Below, one piece after another: positions 45,479 to 57,240 of a DNA stretch of 64,000 nt (positions are counted from its first letter, which is position 1; every line of letters begins with the position of its first letter). The stretch is from contig CM024766.1 in assembly GCA_014218235.1 (NCBI GenBank), forward strand, positions 69,057,207 to 69,121,206, written 5' to 3'. The translations under genes and the position numbers were made by a program. Under the pieces are notes generated by a model that did not search any database, was not told the origin of the DNA, and saw only the letters and a list, made by a program, of their open reading frames with translations. The stretch comes from Colocasia esculenta (lineage: Eukaryota; Streptophyta; Magnoliopsida; Alismatales; Araceae).

Positions 45479-48400
45479 TGTAAGGCCCTCGAATTTTGTT
45501 GCATTATTCTATTTCGCGTAAATAGTTCATGTTGTGTATGCATAGATGTACATATCTACGTATGTATTAACTAGTTATCCTTATGTGTGCATGTGTATAA
45601 TTAGTTGTATATAATGTATGAATTGCATGATGGTAGTGTGTGCATGGTAGTATGTGTATGGCATATATATAGGTATAAGTTAAGCATGGTTTCTGCATGT
45701 TTTGAGTTCTGGCCGAAAGACCCAGTTGGAGTCCACATGGATGGACGTCCATGCTGATCCAGCGTCCACATCGATGGGCGCCAATACTTAAGCCAACGTC
45801 CATGGATGTGGACGTTAAGATCTCTGACCTGCATACATTGCAGACCCCGAAATCCTGGAAGAAGGAAGCTCAGCCATTGGGGAGCTATCCCCAACGGCTT
45901 TGAGCCTTTCACATCACCCCTGCGTGAAAGGAGAGTCCCCTCTCCTATATACCAAGCCCTTTTGCAACCCCAAAGCCCCTTGGCTCTTTGCAAGAAGAGG
46001 AGAGAAAGAAGAAAAACCCTAGTTCTGGACTGTGAGAAAAACCTACCTTTGCAAGCTTAAATCCGACCATCTGAAGCTGGTTTCGGCCATCTACCACGAC
46101 AAGGAGGTAGCTGGGACAAAGGGGAAGGCTTCCCCAACATCTTCTTGGGGTCTACTGCATCAAGGAACCCGGAGGAATGCATCTTTGGGAGCTTCTTGGG
46201 ACTGCCCAAGGAGAGCTTCACCGGCTCATCTGATCCCTTTGGAGAGTTTCCGAAAGGCAAGTAACCCTCACATTTCGTCCATGTAGATGTCTAGTAGGGT
46301 TTTTTTTATTTTTATAGATTTTAAATCGTGTCCTGGATCCCCCTTTTCACCCTGTATTTGGAGTTCGGTCTGTGCTCTTGCACAGACAGGAACTTAGCGT
46401 CAATGCCTTGACGCCAAGATCTCCAGTATGCATCCAGTGATCTTGCCGTCCACTCCTGGAACGACCAGAGACCGCCGTTAAGTTCTTCAGGACAGAACAG
46501 TGAGCTGTTCTTCCTGATATATGACTATTTTCGATGTGTTTTCGCAATAAGGATATACTGTAACTTTTATATGTTATGTAAAATAGTTAATGTGATGTGT
46601 GTGGAAATTTTTGTGTTTTTCTGTGAATGGCATAAATTATTAGATATATTGAAATACATGTTGGGGAAAATGGATTATGCATGTTCACCTACTGTCTACA
46701 TGATTCCTGAGGAATTAAATGCCCTAGATTTTTCAATACCATGTGTATATGTGTCAGTTCATACCCTACAAAATTGAGAATTTGTTCATGTTCATATGAT
46801 TTACTGTAATTTCTGAAATGGAATTAGAAAACATGCGTAGGTCTTGTAAAATCTCCTATAAATTGTGTGTTGTGTAATAAATCCGGGGAAATTTCCTGTG
46901 GTGTTGTGTATGTTGGGTTCAGGGCTACGAACTGTTAAACTGAATATTCATGTGGTGTGCCATGATAAATTGAATTACGAATGATATGAGGATTGATATC
47001 TAATTTTCTGTAATTGCATTATGAGTCAGAAAAATGTGAAATTCTGCATGTGAGGTCATAAATCTGTAATCAGTATGTGGTTAAATTTTCAGGCTGTTTG
47101 GACAACTGTAGAATGCAATATGAAACTTCCATGCGAAAATATGTGAATAATGCACGCTATTGTGAAAATGATTTGAAATGCGCATGCAACCTGATTTATG
47201 CAACTTACTGAATGTGTAATCTCTGTAATCTGTAGTATCAAGCTAGGAAAACAGAGGCATGTGTGAATGAGAGAATGTAAAGGTGTGTGTGTGCGCCATG
47301 TGTAAAAATGTGTGTAAAAATCGGTATGTGTAATGTGTAAGACTGTGCCAAGTGTGATACTGCTTCCATAGAGGGCTGTGGAACCGTACCATGAAAAAGT
47401 ACCCATGGGAATGTTCAATGTGTTAAGATCCTAAGGGCATTAGGATGAAATCCTGGAGGTGGACAAGTACCACTGGTTAGGGTGGAGACTTGTTCTCCCG
47501 GTCTGCGCAGTCCAAGAGTCGTCACTATATTGCCTAGGTGACGTCTATGTGTATGTGATGTGTATGTGTCCTTCTTATGGTGGTTTGGACTATGTGTCAC
47601 GGCACTAAATTGTGAAATGTGAAAAGTGAATGTGATCATGTGTAAATTGTGTAGTGTGAATATGTGTAAATGTACAATGTGTAAAAAGGAGAACTATGTG
47701 AATGAGTGATTGTGCAAACAAGTGAAATCAATAAGTTAGATTGTGAAATTGTAATCCATGATACATTAAGGTGAAATTATGTTATAACAACAACCTAGTT
47801 GTGTAGATAAGAATGTTTTATACGTGTAAAAATGCGTAGAATCCATGCTAGGAACACTTCTTGCTTATGTGTAAACGTTTCCATGTTTAAGTGTTATCAT
47901 GATATAGTTAATTGAGATTGTAGCTCTCATGTGATTTGTGGTGAACTTCTAATTCATGTCAAAAACAGCAAGCTAAAAGTGTATAAAATGACAATATGCA
48001 TGTGTAAGAATGTGTAGAAATCATGATAGGAAGGTCTCATTTCATGTATGTAAGCACACCATGTTTGGTTGCTCTCATGTTTTGCTTAATTGGAGGTGAA
48101 AACCATTATGTGTTGGAATAAGTAGAAAGCTTGTGATAGGACATCTTATTTTGGAAAATCTAAAATCATGAACCATGTATTTAATTTGATAGAGTTACCA
48201 TGATAGGTTGTCTCTTATTGATGTCAAGCATGCTACATGTTTTGTCTTGTGACTTGGGATGAAAACCGGCTATGATATGTGCATGTATGATATGTGTGGT
48301 GTTATTTGCTGAGTCTTTTAGACTCATTACTTGCTTCGGCGTACAGGTTTAGTAGGTGATACACCCTTGGAGGAGACCGTGGAGAGCGACTCCGAGCGCT

Positions 48401-48742
48401 GGGAGTAGCCTGACGGAGTTGTAGAGTGACTTTTGCTTCCATTGTATGTAACAAGGCATTGTAATAGAACTATTAAGGAATTTATGGACAAACTATGTAT
48501 TAAATTTTAGCACTTCAATTATGTGGACTTTAGTTTCTTTAAATTGTTAGTTGAATCATGTATGATAAATGTGGATGATGAATGAAATGAAGACAGTGGT
48601 TCTTTTACTTCCGCTACTCTGTATTTATATTTGTGTGTATCTCAATCGTTTGTTATTGTTTGGGTAAATGCCCCACTGTGATAACGTTCACTATACCGAC
48701 GTGGGTTGGTATAACCGTACCGGTATAATGAGGGTCGTCACA
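45479..48742 (+). repeat. 5' LTR of Gyp3 (3264 bp)
   Basis: TGTAAGGCCCTCG...GGGTCGTCACA. Three CGTCCA-N6-TGGACG palindromes (about 45729-45816) lie upstream of a TATA box (CTATATACC from 45955). The remainder is non-coding and rich in TGTGTAAAAATG-like words (about 47270-47700). Confidence 0.95.
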
Positions 48743-48747
48743 GGGAT

Positions 48748-48759
48748 TGGTATCAGAGA
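48748..48759 (+). other. Primer binding site of Gyp3
   Basis: TGGTATCAGAGA five bases after the LTR end, complementary to initiator tRNA-Met. Confidence 0.9.
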
Positions 48760-49145
48760 GACCGATTGAGATTATACATAAATATACATGAATCATCATC
48801 TTCATTACATGCTAAATCTTCATAGATTGTCCACATGTGTAGAATTGATTAATAATAAATGAAAGATAGATAAGAAAATGGTTAGGAAATAAAATAACGT
48901 AGCTCTAATGGTGGCTGAAATCTATTGCAGCCATGGCTTCGAGAGGTAGACGTGGTGGTGCTCCTGCTCGTGAGGACGAGCAGAGACATGACGAGCGGGC
49001 AGAGCAGCAGGCCCCGGCACCTTAGGGTCCTGTACTTCCCCCACCGCCGCCCGTGGATTATGGAGTGTTCATGCAAGGTTTGGTGCAGGCCATGCATATG
49101 CAGGCCCACTCCCAGGCTGCACTCCGGGCTCAGTTGGAGGCTCAG

Positions 49146-49230
49146 GTTAGCATAATTAATTCAAGAGTAGTCTGTTTTGTTTAATTGTGTAATGATATGT
49201 TGAATGCATTTTGCTTGTTGTTTGATGTAG
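49146..49230 (+). other. Intron-like segment 1 in Gyp3 gag (85 bp)
   Basis: CTCAG|GTTAGC ... TTTGATGTAG|CAGGCT. GT-AG ends, T-rich, in-frame stop inside, length not a multiple of three, yet gag is in frame on both sides when it is removed (phase 0). A second AG three bases on (49233) would also keep frame. Confidence 0.6.
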
Positions 49231-49425
49231 CAGGCTCAAGTTCCAGCTCAGGACCATGGTGGACCTTCTATCATGGAAAGATTCAAGAGGATGCTGCCAC
49301 CCTCTTTTAAGGGGGAGAGCAATCCGTTACTAGCTGAGAGTTGGATGAGGGAGATAGAAAAGATCTTCCGAGCTATCAGGTGTGCGGATGAGGATAAGGT
49401 CACATTAGCCTCCTACATGCTACAG

Positions 49426-49503
49426 GTATGCTTTAGTTTATATGCTTGTCTGTTCTGTTAAGTTAGATTTGTTTAGATGGTGCTTATGAACGGTGTACTG
49501 CAG
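49426..49503 (+). other. Intron-like segment 2 in Gyp3 gag (78 bp)
   Basis: CTACAG|GTATGC ... TACTGCAG|GAAAGAG. GT-AG with good plant splice context, T-rich, in-frame stop inside. Removal joins SYMLQ to ERADVWW exactly; Gyp2 (TFQL-DRDARAWW) and Gyp4 (SFQF-TKDARAWW) have no insertion at this point. Confidence 0.7.
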
Positions 49504-50552
49504 GAAAGAGCTGATGTATGGTGGGCTTCATTGCTGCGTACCCAGTTTGAAGATGGTGCGATTGATGTGGCTTGGGAAGAGTTCGTGAGGCTCTTTCGAG
49601 CCAAGTTCGTCCCCGAGCATATTCAAGATCGGATGGAGCAAGAATTCCTATCTTTGACTCAAGGCTCCATGACCGTGCTAGAATATGAGGCAAGATTTTC
49701 TGAACTCTCTAAATATGCACCTCATATCATGACAGACGAGCGTAGGAAGACAAAGAAGTTCGTGATGGGCCTGAAGTCATCACTGAGGACGAGGCTCATG
49801 GCGTTTGACCACCGCACTTTGGACGAGGCCCTCAGCGCTGCTTGCAGACAAGAGGGTGAGATGGAGTAATACCTTGAAGAGAAGAAGGCTTCGCAGAAGA
49901 GACCTGTAGCTACGTTCCAGTGACAGGACAAGAAGAAAGCGGTGTACCAGACACAACAGCGATCGGTAGCAGTCGGCAGTACTCAGGTACCTTCTGTACG
50001 TTCCCCTGGTGTGAAGAAAGAGTGCCCCCACTGTGAGAAGACCCATGATGGTACCGAGTGTTGGATGATCGCGGGAAAGTGCTTGAAGTGCGGAAGTAGC
50101 GACCACAAGATCAAGGATTGTCCGAGACTTCAGCAGGAAGTCCAGCTCGGAGTGCCAGCCCCAGCAGCGGTAGCGGCAGTAGCGCCAGCTACAAGAAGAC
50201 CAGGAAGGCCTCAAGCCCCAGCTCGAGTGTTTGCTTTAGCACGAGAGGACGCCGAGCAGGCGGAGCATGTCACCGAAGGTATGATTTTACTTCTAGGTGT
50301 GCATGCTCGGGTTTTGTTTGATACGGGTGCTACTCACTCATTCATTTCCGAGCGGTTCGCTAGGCAGTTAGCCCTAGAGTCAGGCATAGAGTCTGAGAAT
50401 TTAGAGGTCCCTTTGACTGTGCACACCCCTGCGGGTACGGTATCGACTAGGAAGTGCATTCCGTCGTTACCTGTGTGCATTGAGGATAGAGTCCTAGATG
50501 GGTGTTTCTTCTTGCTAAAGATGATGGACTATGATGCTATTCTTGGTCTGGA

Positions 50553-53500
50553 TTGGCAGAGGAGCACTATGCATTGGTAGATTGTCGTGGAAAGAGGATT
50601 GTTTTCCGCATTCCTGGTGAGGATGAGTTCTCTCATCCCTTGCCAAGGAACTTGGCGGGAAAGTTAGTCATCTCTGCCATGAAGGCGATGCGCATGGTAA
50701 ACAAGGGTTGTGACGCTTTTCTTGCCAGCGTGGTATTAGTACTAGAGGCTGATGAGTCACCTACTCTTGAAGAGATCGATGTGGTGCAGGACTTTCCAGA
50801 TGTCTTTCCTGATGATTTGTTTGGTTTGCCACCGGATAGAGAGATAGAGTTTACCATAGAGTTGCTTCCGGGCACCTCTCCTATCTCAAAGGCTCCATAT
50901 CGGATGGCACCTGCGGAATTAGCTGAGTTAAGGAGGCAGTTGCAAGAGTTGTTAGATAAGGGATTTATTCGCCCTAGTGTTTCCCCTTGGGGCACACCTG
51001 TATTATTTGTCAAGAAGAAAGACGGGTCACTTAGATTATGCATTGACTACAGAAAGCTAAACCAAGTGACAGTGAAGAACAGGTATCCCTTACCTCGTAT
51101 TGATGATTTGTTCGACCAGTTGCAAGATGCAGCAGTCTTTTCTAAGATTGATTTGCGATCTGGTTATCATCAATTGAGGATTAGGAGTGAGGATGTGTCC
51201 AAGACGGCGTTTAGAACCCGTTATGGACATTATGAGTTTTTGGTTCTTCCTTTCAGATTGACCAACGCCCCTGCAGCGTTCATGGATCTCATGAACAGGG
51301 TGTTTAGACCGTATCTAGATAGCTTTGTTGTGGTGTTTATTGATGATGTGCTGGTCTACTCTTCGGATGAGGCCACACACCGTCAGCATTTGAGGGTAGT
51401 ATTAGAGGTTCTCCGTGAGCACAAGTTGTATGCTAAGTTCAGCAAGTGTGATTTCTGGTTGCGCGAGGTGCATTTCCTCGGGCATGTTATCTCCAGTGCT
51501 GGTGTTGCAGTTGATCCAGCAAAGGTCCAGGCAGTTATGGATTGGGAGATTCCCAAGACCCCTTCGAAGATTCGTAGCTTTATTGGTCTGGCTGGTTACT
51601 ATCGGCGATTCATTGAGGGATTTTCATCCATCGCTGCCCCATTGACTCAACTCACCAGAAAGGGAGTGAAGTTTGTTTGGTCCGGGAAATGTAAGAGTAG
51701 TTTTCAACTGTTGAAGACTAAGCTCACGACAGCTCCGGTGTTAGTCTTACCGAGCGGTGTAGAGGGTTTTGCTATCTACACGGATGCGTCTCGGATTGGC
51801 TTAGGCTGTGTGCTAATGCAGCAAGGAAGGGTAGTGGCTTATGCTTCTCGTCAGTTGAAGGAGCATGAGAAGAACTATCCGACCCATGATTTGGAGCTCG
51901 CAGCAGTGGTTCATGCACTAAAGATCTGGAGGCACTATCTTTATGGTGTCAGATTTGAGGTGTTTACCGACCACAAGAGCTTGAGGTATCTTTTCTCTCA
52001 AAAGGAATTAAACCTGAGGCAGAGAAGATGTATTGAGTTCTTGAAGGACTATGACTTCGACCTTCAGTATCACCCTAGGAAGGCGAATGTCATAGCGGAT
52101 GCTCTGAGTAGAAAGAGGCCATCTCTCCAGTAGGATTGGAAGATGTTGGAGGATGCGTCTTGCACGTTGACTAAGTTAGAGCCATCGCTATGCCAGGCTT
52201 TTGTAGCTCAGTTATCTCTTAGGTCCTCGGTTTTGGATGAGGTGATCGAGCAATAGAAAGCCGACCCTAGACTCTTAGAGCTAGTGGGCAAGGCAGGCAT
52301 TGCTTGTGATGAGGACGGTGTGATTAGATTCCATCACCGTGTTTGTGTCCCTGACTTGGTAGATGTCCGTGAGCATGTGTTAGCGGAGGCTCATAGATCG
52401 CGATTCTCTATTCATCCAGGTAACATGAAAATGTACCAGGATTTGAAGAGGTCGTTTTGGTGGTCTGGCATGAAGAGGGATGTAGCGGATTATGTATCCC
52501 GGTGTTTAGTATGCCAGCAAGTAAAGGCCGAGCGACAGCGACCATCCGGCCTTATGCAAAGGATGGAGATCCCAGTGTGGAAGTGGGAAGCTGTCACGAT
52601 GGACTTTGTTTCGGGTTTGCCTCGATCTAGAAGGGGCAACGACTCGATTTGGGTGATCGTAGATAGATTCTCAAAGACTGCGCATTTCTTGCCTATGAAG
52701 AAGAAGCAGTCGGTTGAGAGCTTAACTAGATTGTATGTTAGTAGTGTGGTTAGATTGCATGGTGTGCCGAAGTCGATCATTTAGGATCGAGATTTACTTC
52801 GAGGTTGTGGAAGGGTCTTCATCATGCGTTAGGTTCAGAGCTGAAGCTCAGTTCGGCGTTTCATCCCCAGACAGATGGATAGTCCGAGAGGACTATCCAG
52901 ACGCTCGAGGATATGTTGAGGGCGTGTGTACTGGATTGGAAGGATGATTGGGAGCGTCATTTACCTCTAGTGGAGTTCGCATACAACAACAGCTTTCATG
53001 CGAGTATTGGTATGGCTCCATTTGAGGTGTTGTATGGTAGGCCTTGCAGATCTCCTTTGTGTTGGGAGGAGACCGGTGATAGGCAGCTGATCGGTCCGGA
53101 GTTAGTTCAGGAGACTTCGGATAAGGTCCAGCTTATCAGAATGAGGCTTGTTGCGGCACAGGATAGGCAGAAGAGCTATGCCGACAACAGGAGGAAGGAT
53201 TTGGAGTTCGAGGTGGGTGAACATGTCTTCTTGAAGATATCACCTACTCGTGGTGTCGTCAGATTTGGCAGGCATAGTAAGTTGAGCCCTAGATTCATTG
53301 GCCCGTATGAGATTCTCAGGCGATTGGGCAGCGTGGCATATGAGCTAGCTTTACCCCCAGCTTTAGCTAGTGTTCATCCCGTATTCCACGTTTCTATGCT
53401 CAGGAAGTATGTCCGAGATCCATCTCATGTGATCAGTCATGAGCCAGTGGACATTCAGCCAGATTTGTCGTATGTGGAGCAACCAGTAGCTATTCTTGAC

Positions 53501-53632
53501 CGGAAGGTTCAGCACCTCCGGAACAAGAGTATTGCGTCGGTGAATGTTCTATGGCGGAACTTCTCACGAGAGGAGGCTACTTGGGAGCTTGAGGATGCGA
53601 TGAAGAAGAAGTATCCCCGTTTGTTTGAGTAG
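50553..53632 (+). pseudogene. pol: pol of Gyp3: RT, RNase H, integrase, chromodomain
   Basis: Open 50553-52133: PDVFPDDLFGLPPDREIEF, YRMAPAELAEL, LCIDYRKLNQVT, RT catalytic FIDD at 51336-51347, LGHVISSAG, RNase H YTDASRIGLGCVLMQ and ADALSRK. In the usual FGLTNAP motif the Gly is Arg. Stops at 52131 and 52254 precede the integrase: zinc region (HPGNMKMYQDLKRSFWW, CLVCQQVKAERQ), VTMDFVSGLP, HFLPMKK, then a TAG at about 52782 and a short deletion that shifts the frame near the second catalytic Asp. It resumes (DWERHLPLVEFAYNNSFHAS, PFEVLYGRPCRSP) to a C-terminal chromodomain-like segment (about 53480-53632: VNVLWRNFSREEATWELE). Integrase last and chromodomain identify a Tekay-type chromovirus. 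Confidence 0.94.
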
Positions 53633-53660
53633 TTTTGTTTAAACTTCGAGGACGAAATTT

Positions 53661-53676
53661 CTTTAAGGGGGAGAGG
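53661..53676 (+). other. Polypurine tract of Gyp3
   Basis: TTTAAGGGGGAGAGGG directly abuts the 3' LTR, preceded by the TTCGAGGACGAAAT motif usual in this clade. Confidence 0.88.
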
Positions 53677-56600
53677 GTGTAAGGCCCTCGAATTTTGTTG
53701 CATTATTCTATTTCGCGTAAATAGTTCATGTTGTGTATGCATAGATGTACATATCTACGTATGTATTAACTAGTTATCCTTATGTGTGCATGTGTATAAT
53801 TAGTTGTAAATAATGTATGAATTGCATGATGGTAGTGTGTGCATGGTAGTATGTGTATGGCATATATATAGGTATAAGTTAAGCATGGTTTCTGCATGTT
53901 TTGAGTTCTGGCCGAAGGACCCAGTTGGCGTCCACATGGATGGACGTCCATGCTGATCCAGCGTCCACATCGATGGACGCCAATACTTAAGCCAACGTCC
54001 ATGGATGTGGACGTTAAGATCTCTGACCTGCATGCATTGCAGACCCCGAAATCCTGGAAGAAGGAAGCTCAGCCATTGGGGAGCTGTCCCCAACGGCTCT
54101 GAGCCTTTCACATCACCCCTGCATGAAAGGAGAGTCCCCTCTCCTATATACCAAGCCCTTTTGCAACCCCAAAGCCCCTTGGCTCTTTGCAAGAAGAGGA
54201 GAGAAAGAAGAAAAACCCTAGTTCTGGACTGTGAGAAAAACCTACCTTTGCAAGCTTAAATCCGACCATTTGAAGCTGGTTCCGGCCATCTACCACAACA
54301 AGGAGCTAGCTGAGACAAAGGGGAAGGCTTCCCCAACATCTTCTTGGGGTCTACAACATCAAGGAACCCGGAGGAAGGCATCTTTGGGAGCTTCTTGGGG
54401 CTGCCCAAGGAGAGCTTCACCGGCTCTTCTGATCCCTTTGGAGAGTTTCCGAAAGGCAAGTAACCCTCACATTTTGTCCATGTAGATGTCTATTAGGGTT
54501 TTGTTATTTTTACAGATTTTAAATCGTGTCCTGGATCCCCCTTTTCACCCTGTATTTGGAGTTCGGTCTGTGCTCTTGCACAGACAGGAACTTGACGTCA
54601 ATGCCTTGACGCCAAGATCTCCAGTATGTGTCTAGCGATCTTGCCGTCCACTCCTGGAACGGCCAGAGGCCGCCGTTAAGTTCTTCAGGACAGAACAGTG
54701 AGCTGTTCTTCCTGATATATGACTATTTTCGATGTGTTTTCACAATAAGGATATACTGTAACTTTTATATGTTATGTAAAATAGTTAATGTGATGTGTGT
54801 GGAAATTTTTGTGTTTTTCTGTGAATGGCATAAATTATTAGATTTATTGAAATACATGTTGGGGAAAATGGATTATGCATGTTCACCTACTGTCTACATG
54901 ATTCCTGAGGAATTAAATGCCCTAGATTTTTGTATACCATGTGTATATGCGTCAGTTCATACCCTACAAAATTGAGAATTTGTTCATGTTCATATGATTT
55001 ACTGTAATTTCTGAAATGGAATTAGAAAACATGCGTAGGTCTTGTAAAATCTCCTGTAAATTGTGTGTTGTGTAATAAATCCGGGGAAATTTCCTGTGGT
55101 GTTGTGTATGTTGGGTTCAGGGCTACGAACTGTTAAACTGAATATTCATGTGGTGTGCCATGATAAATTGAATTACGAATGATATAATGATTGATATCTA
55201 ATTTTATGTAATTGCATTATGAGTCAGAAAAATGTGAAATTCTGCATGTGAGGTCATAAGCCTGTAATCAGCATGTGGTTAAATTTTCAGGCTGTTTGGA
55301 CAACTGTAGAATGCAATATGAAACTTCCATGAGAAAATATGTGAATAATGCACGCTATTGTGAAAATGATTTGAAATGCGCATGCAACCTGATTTATGCA
55401 ACTTACTGAATGTGTAATCTCTATCATCTGTAGTATCATGCTAGGAAAATAGAGGCATGTGTGAATGAGAGAATGTAAAGGTGTGTGTGTGCGCCATGTG
55501 TAAAAATGTGTGTAAAAATCGGTATGTGTAATGTGTAAGACTGTGCCAAGTGTGATACTACTTCCATAGAGGGCTGTGGAACCGTACCATGGAAAAGTCC
55601 CCATGGGAAGGTTCAATGTGTTAAGATCCTAAGGGCATTAGGATGAAATCCTGGAGGTGGACAAGTACCACTGGTTAGGGTGGAGACTTGTTCTCCCGGT
55701 CTGCGCAGTCCAAGAGTCGTCACTATATTGCCTAGGTGACGTCTATGTGTATGTGATGTGTATGTGTCCTTCTTATGGTGGTTTGGACTATGTGTCACGG
55801 CACTAAATTGTGAAATGTGAAAAGTGAATGTGATCATGTGTAAATTGTGTAGTGTGAATATGTCTAAATATGCAATGTGTAAAAAGGAGAACTATGTGAA
55901 TGAGTGATTGTGCAAACATGTGAAATCAATAAGTTAGATTGTGAAATTGTAATCCATGATACATTAAGGTGAAATTATGTTATAACAGCAACCTAGTTGT
56001 GTAGATAAGAATGTTTTATACGTGTAAAAATGCGTAGAATCCATGCTAGGAACACTTCTTGCTTATGTGTAAACGTTTCCATGTTTAAGTGTTATCATGA
56101 TATAGTTAATTGAGATTGTAGCTCTCATGTGATTTGTGGTGACCTTCTAATTCATGTCAAAACAGCAAGCTAAAAGTGTATAAAACGACAATATGCATGT
56201 GTAAGAATGTGTAGAAATCATGATAGGAAGGTCTCATTTCATGTATGTAAGCACACCATGTTTGGTTGCTCTCATGTTTTGCTTAATTGGAGGTGAAAAC
56301 CTTTATGTGATGGAATAAGTAGAAAGCATGTGATAGGACATCTTATTTTGGAAAATCTGAAATCATGAACCATGTATTTAATTTGATAGAGTTACCATGA
56401 TAGGTTATCTCTTATTGATGTCAAGCATGCTACATGTTTTGTCTTGTGACTTGGGATGAAAACTGGCTATGATATGTGCATGTATGATATGTGTGGTGTT
56501 ATTTGCTGAGTCTTTTAGACTCATTACTTGCTTCAGCGTACAGGTTTAGTAGGTGATACACCCTTGGAGGAGACCGTGGAGAGCGACTCCGAGCGCGGGG

Positions 56601-56939
56601 AGTAGCCTGACGGAGTTGTAGAGTGACTTTTGCTTCCATTGTATGTAACAAGGAATTGTAATAGAACTATTAAGAAATTTATGGACAAACTATGTATTAA
56701 ATTTTAGCACTTCAATTATGTGGACTTTAGTTCCTTTAAATTGTTAGTTGAATCATGTATGATAAATGTGGATGATGAATGAAATGAAGACAGTGGTTCT
56801 TTTACTTCCGCTACTCTGTATTTATATTTGTGTGTATCTCTATCGTTTGTTATTGTTTGGGTAAATGCCCCACTGTGATAACGTTCACTATACCGACGTG
56901 GGTTGGTATAACCGTACCGGTATAATGAGGGTCGTCACA
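53677..56939 (+). repeat. 3' LTR of Gyp3 (3263 bp)
   Basis: Nearly identical to the 5' LTR. Palindromes at 53929-54013, TATA box at 54144-54150. Confidence 0.95.
53929..54013 (+). promoter_or_regulatory. Three CGTCCA-N6-TGGACG palindromes upstream of the Gyp3 TATA box
   Basis: Units start at 53929, 53962 and 53996 (33 and 34 bp apart); the third has the reversed centre. The 5' LTR copies at about 45729, 45763 and 45798 show two one-base changes in arms. Confidence 0.75.
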
Positions 56940-56944
56940 TCTTC

Positions 56945-57240
56945 AAACTCCAATCTTAGGTCCTTCTCCCTCTATTCGGGAGGTCTTGCTGGATGATAGC
57001 CATCACCTGCGATCCCTAATTGATGTTAACCTCAGTCAATTGTAGCTGACCAATATTGCGGATGTCTGTGTTTGGGTCCCTTCTACGAATGGTGCCTTCT
57101 CCATTAAGAGTGCCTATAATTTGTCTCGGAGCTGTGGAGTTAAACGCATGCCCCTTCTTCGTATTTGGCATCATCATTTCAGCAGGTGTGCCTCCTTGTT
57201 CTGCTGGCAATTGCATTATAGAGCAGTCCCTGTCGATTCT
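56945..57240 (+). pseudogene. LINE ORF2 continued (zf-RVT region)
   Basis: After the TCTTC duplication the LINE reading resumes: WVPSTNGAFSIKSAYNL-like sequence around 57075-57125 and a tryptophan/cysteine-rich RIWHHHFSRCASLFCW-like segment, as in the reverse-transcriptase zinc-binding domain. It is cut by the Gyp4 LTR at 57241. Confidence 0.75.

Larger units (their letters stand above)
48933..50578 (+). pseudogene. gag: gag and protease of Gyp3, interrupted by two intron-like segments
   Basis: Start at 48933 (MASRGRRGGAPARED). Exon-like blocks are 48933-49145, 49231-49425 and 49504 onward. Joined in phase 0 they cover MERFKRMLPPSFKG, EIEKIFRAIRCADEDKV, the W-W motif DVWWASL, MTVLEYEARFSELSKY, knuckles CPHCEKTHDGTEC and CLKCGSSDHKIKDC, and protease VLFDTGATHSFISERFARQL (DTG at 50320-50328) with YDAILGLDW. 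Stops TAG 49023, TAA near 49867 and TGA near 49921 are mostly explicable by C-to-T change of CAG, CAA or CGA. A frameshift near 50553 separates it from pol. The first knuckle has only three residues before His instead of four. Confidence 0.88.
45479..56939 (+). mobile_element. Gyp3: complete Tekay/Del-type Ty3/gypsy element (11.5 kb)
   Basis: LTRs of 3264 bp (45479-48742) and 3263 bp (53677-56939), PBS, gag, protease, RT, RNase H, integrase, chromodomain and polypurine tract are in gypsy order. TCTTC at 45474-45478 and 56940-56944 is a perfect target duplication inside the LINE. LTRs differ at few positions, so insertion is recent, but the coding region has stops and two frameshifts. Confidence 0.96.

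Noticed and set aside
45601..45993. Minus-strand ORF, also present at 53800-54192
   Set aside because: The two are the same LTR sequence of Gyp3; conservation reflects recent LTR identity, and no domain is seen.
47089..47639. His/Thr-rich minus-strand ORFs in the Gyp3 LTR
   Set aside because: They arise from TGTGTAAAAATG-like repeats read backwards and recur in both LTRs.
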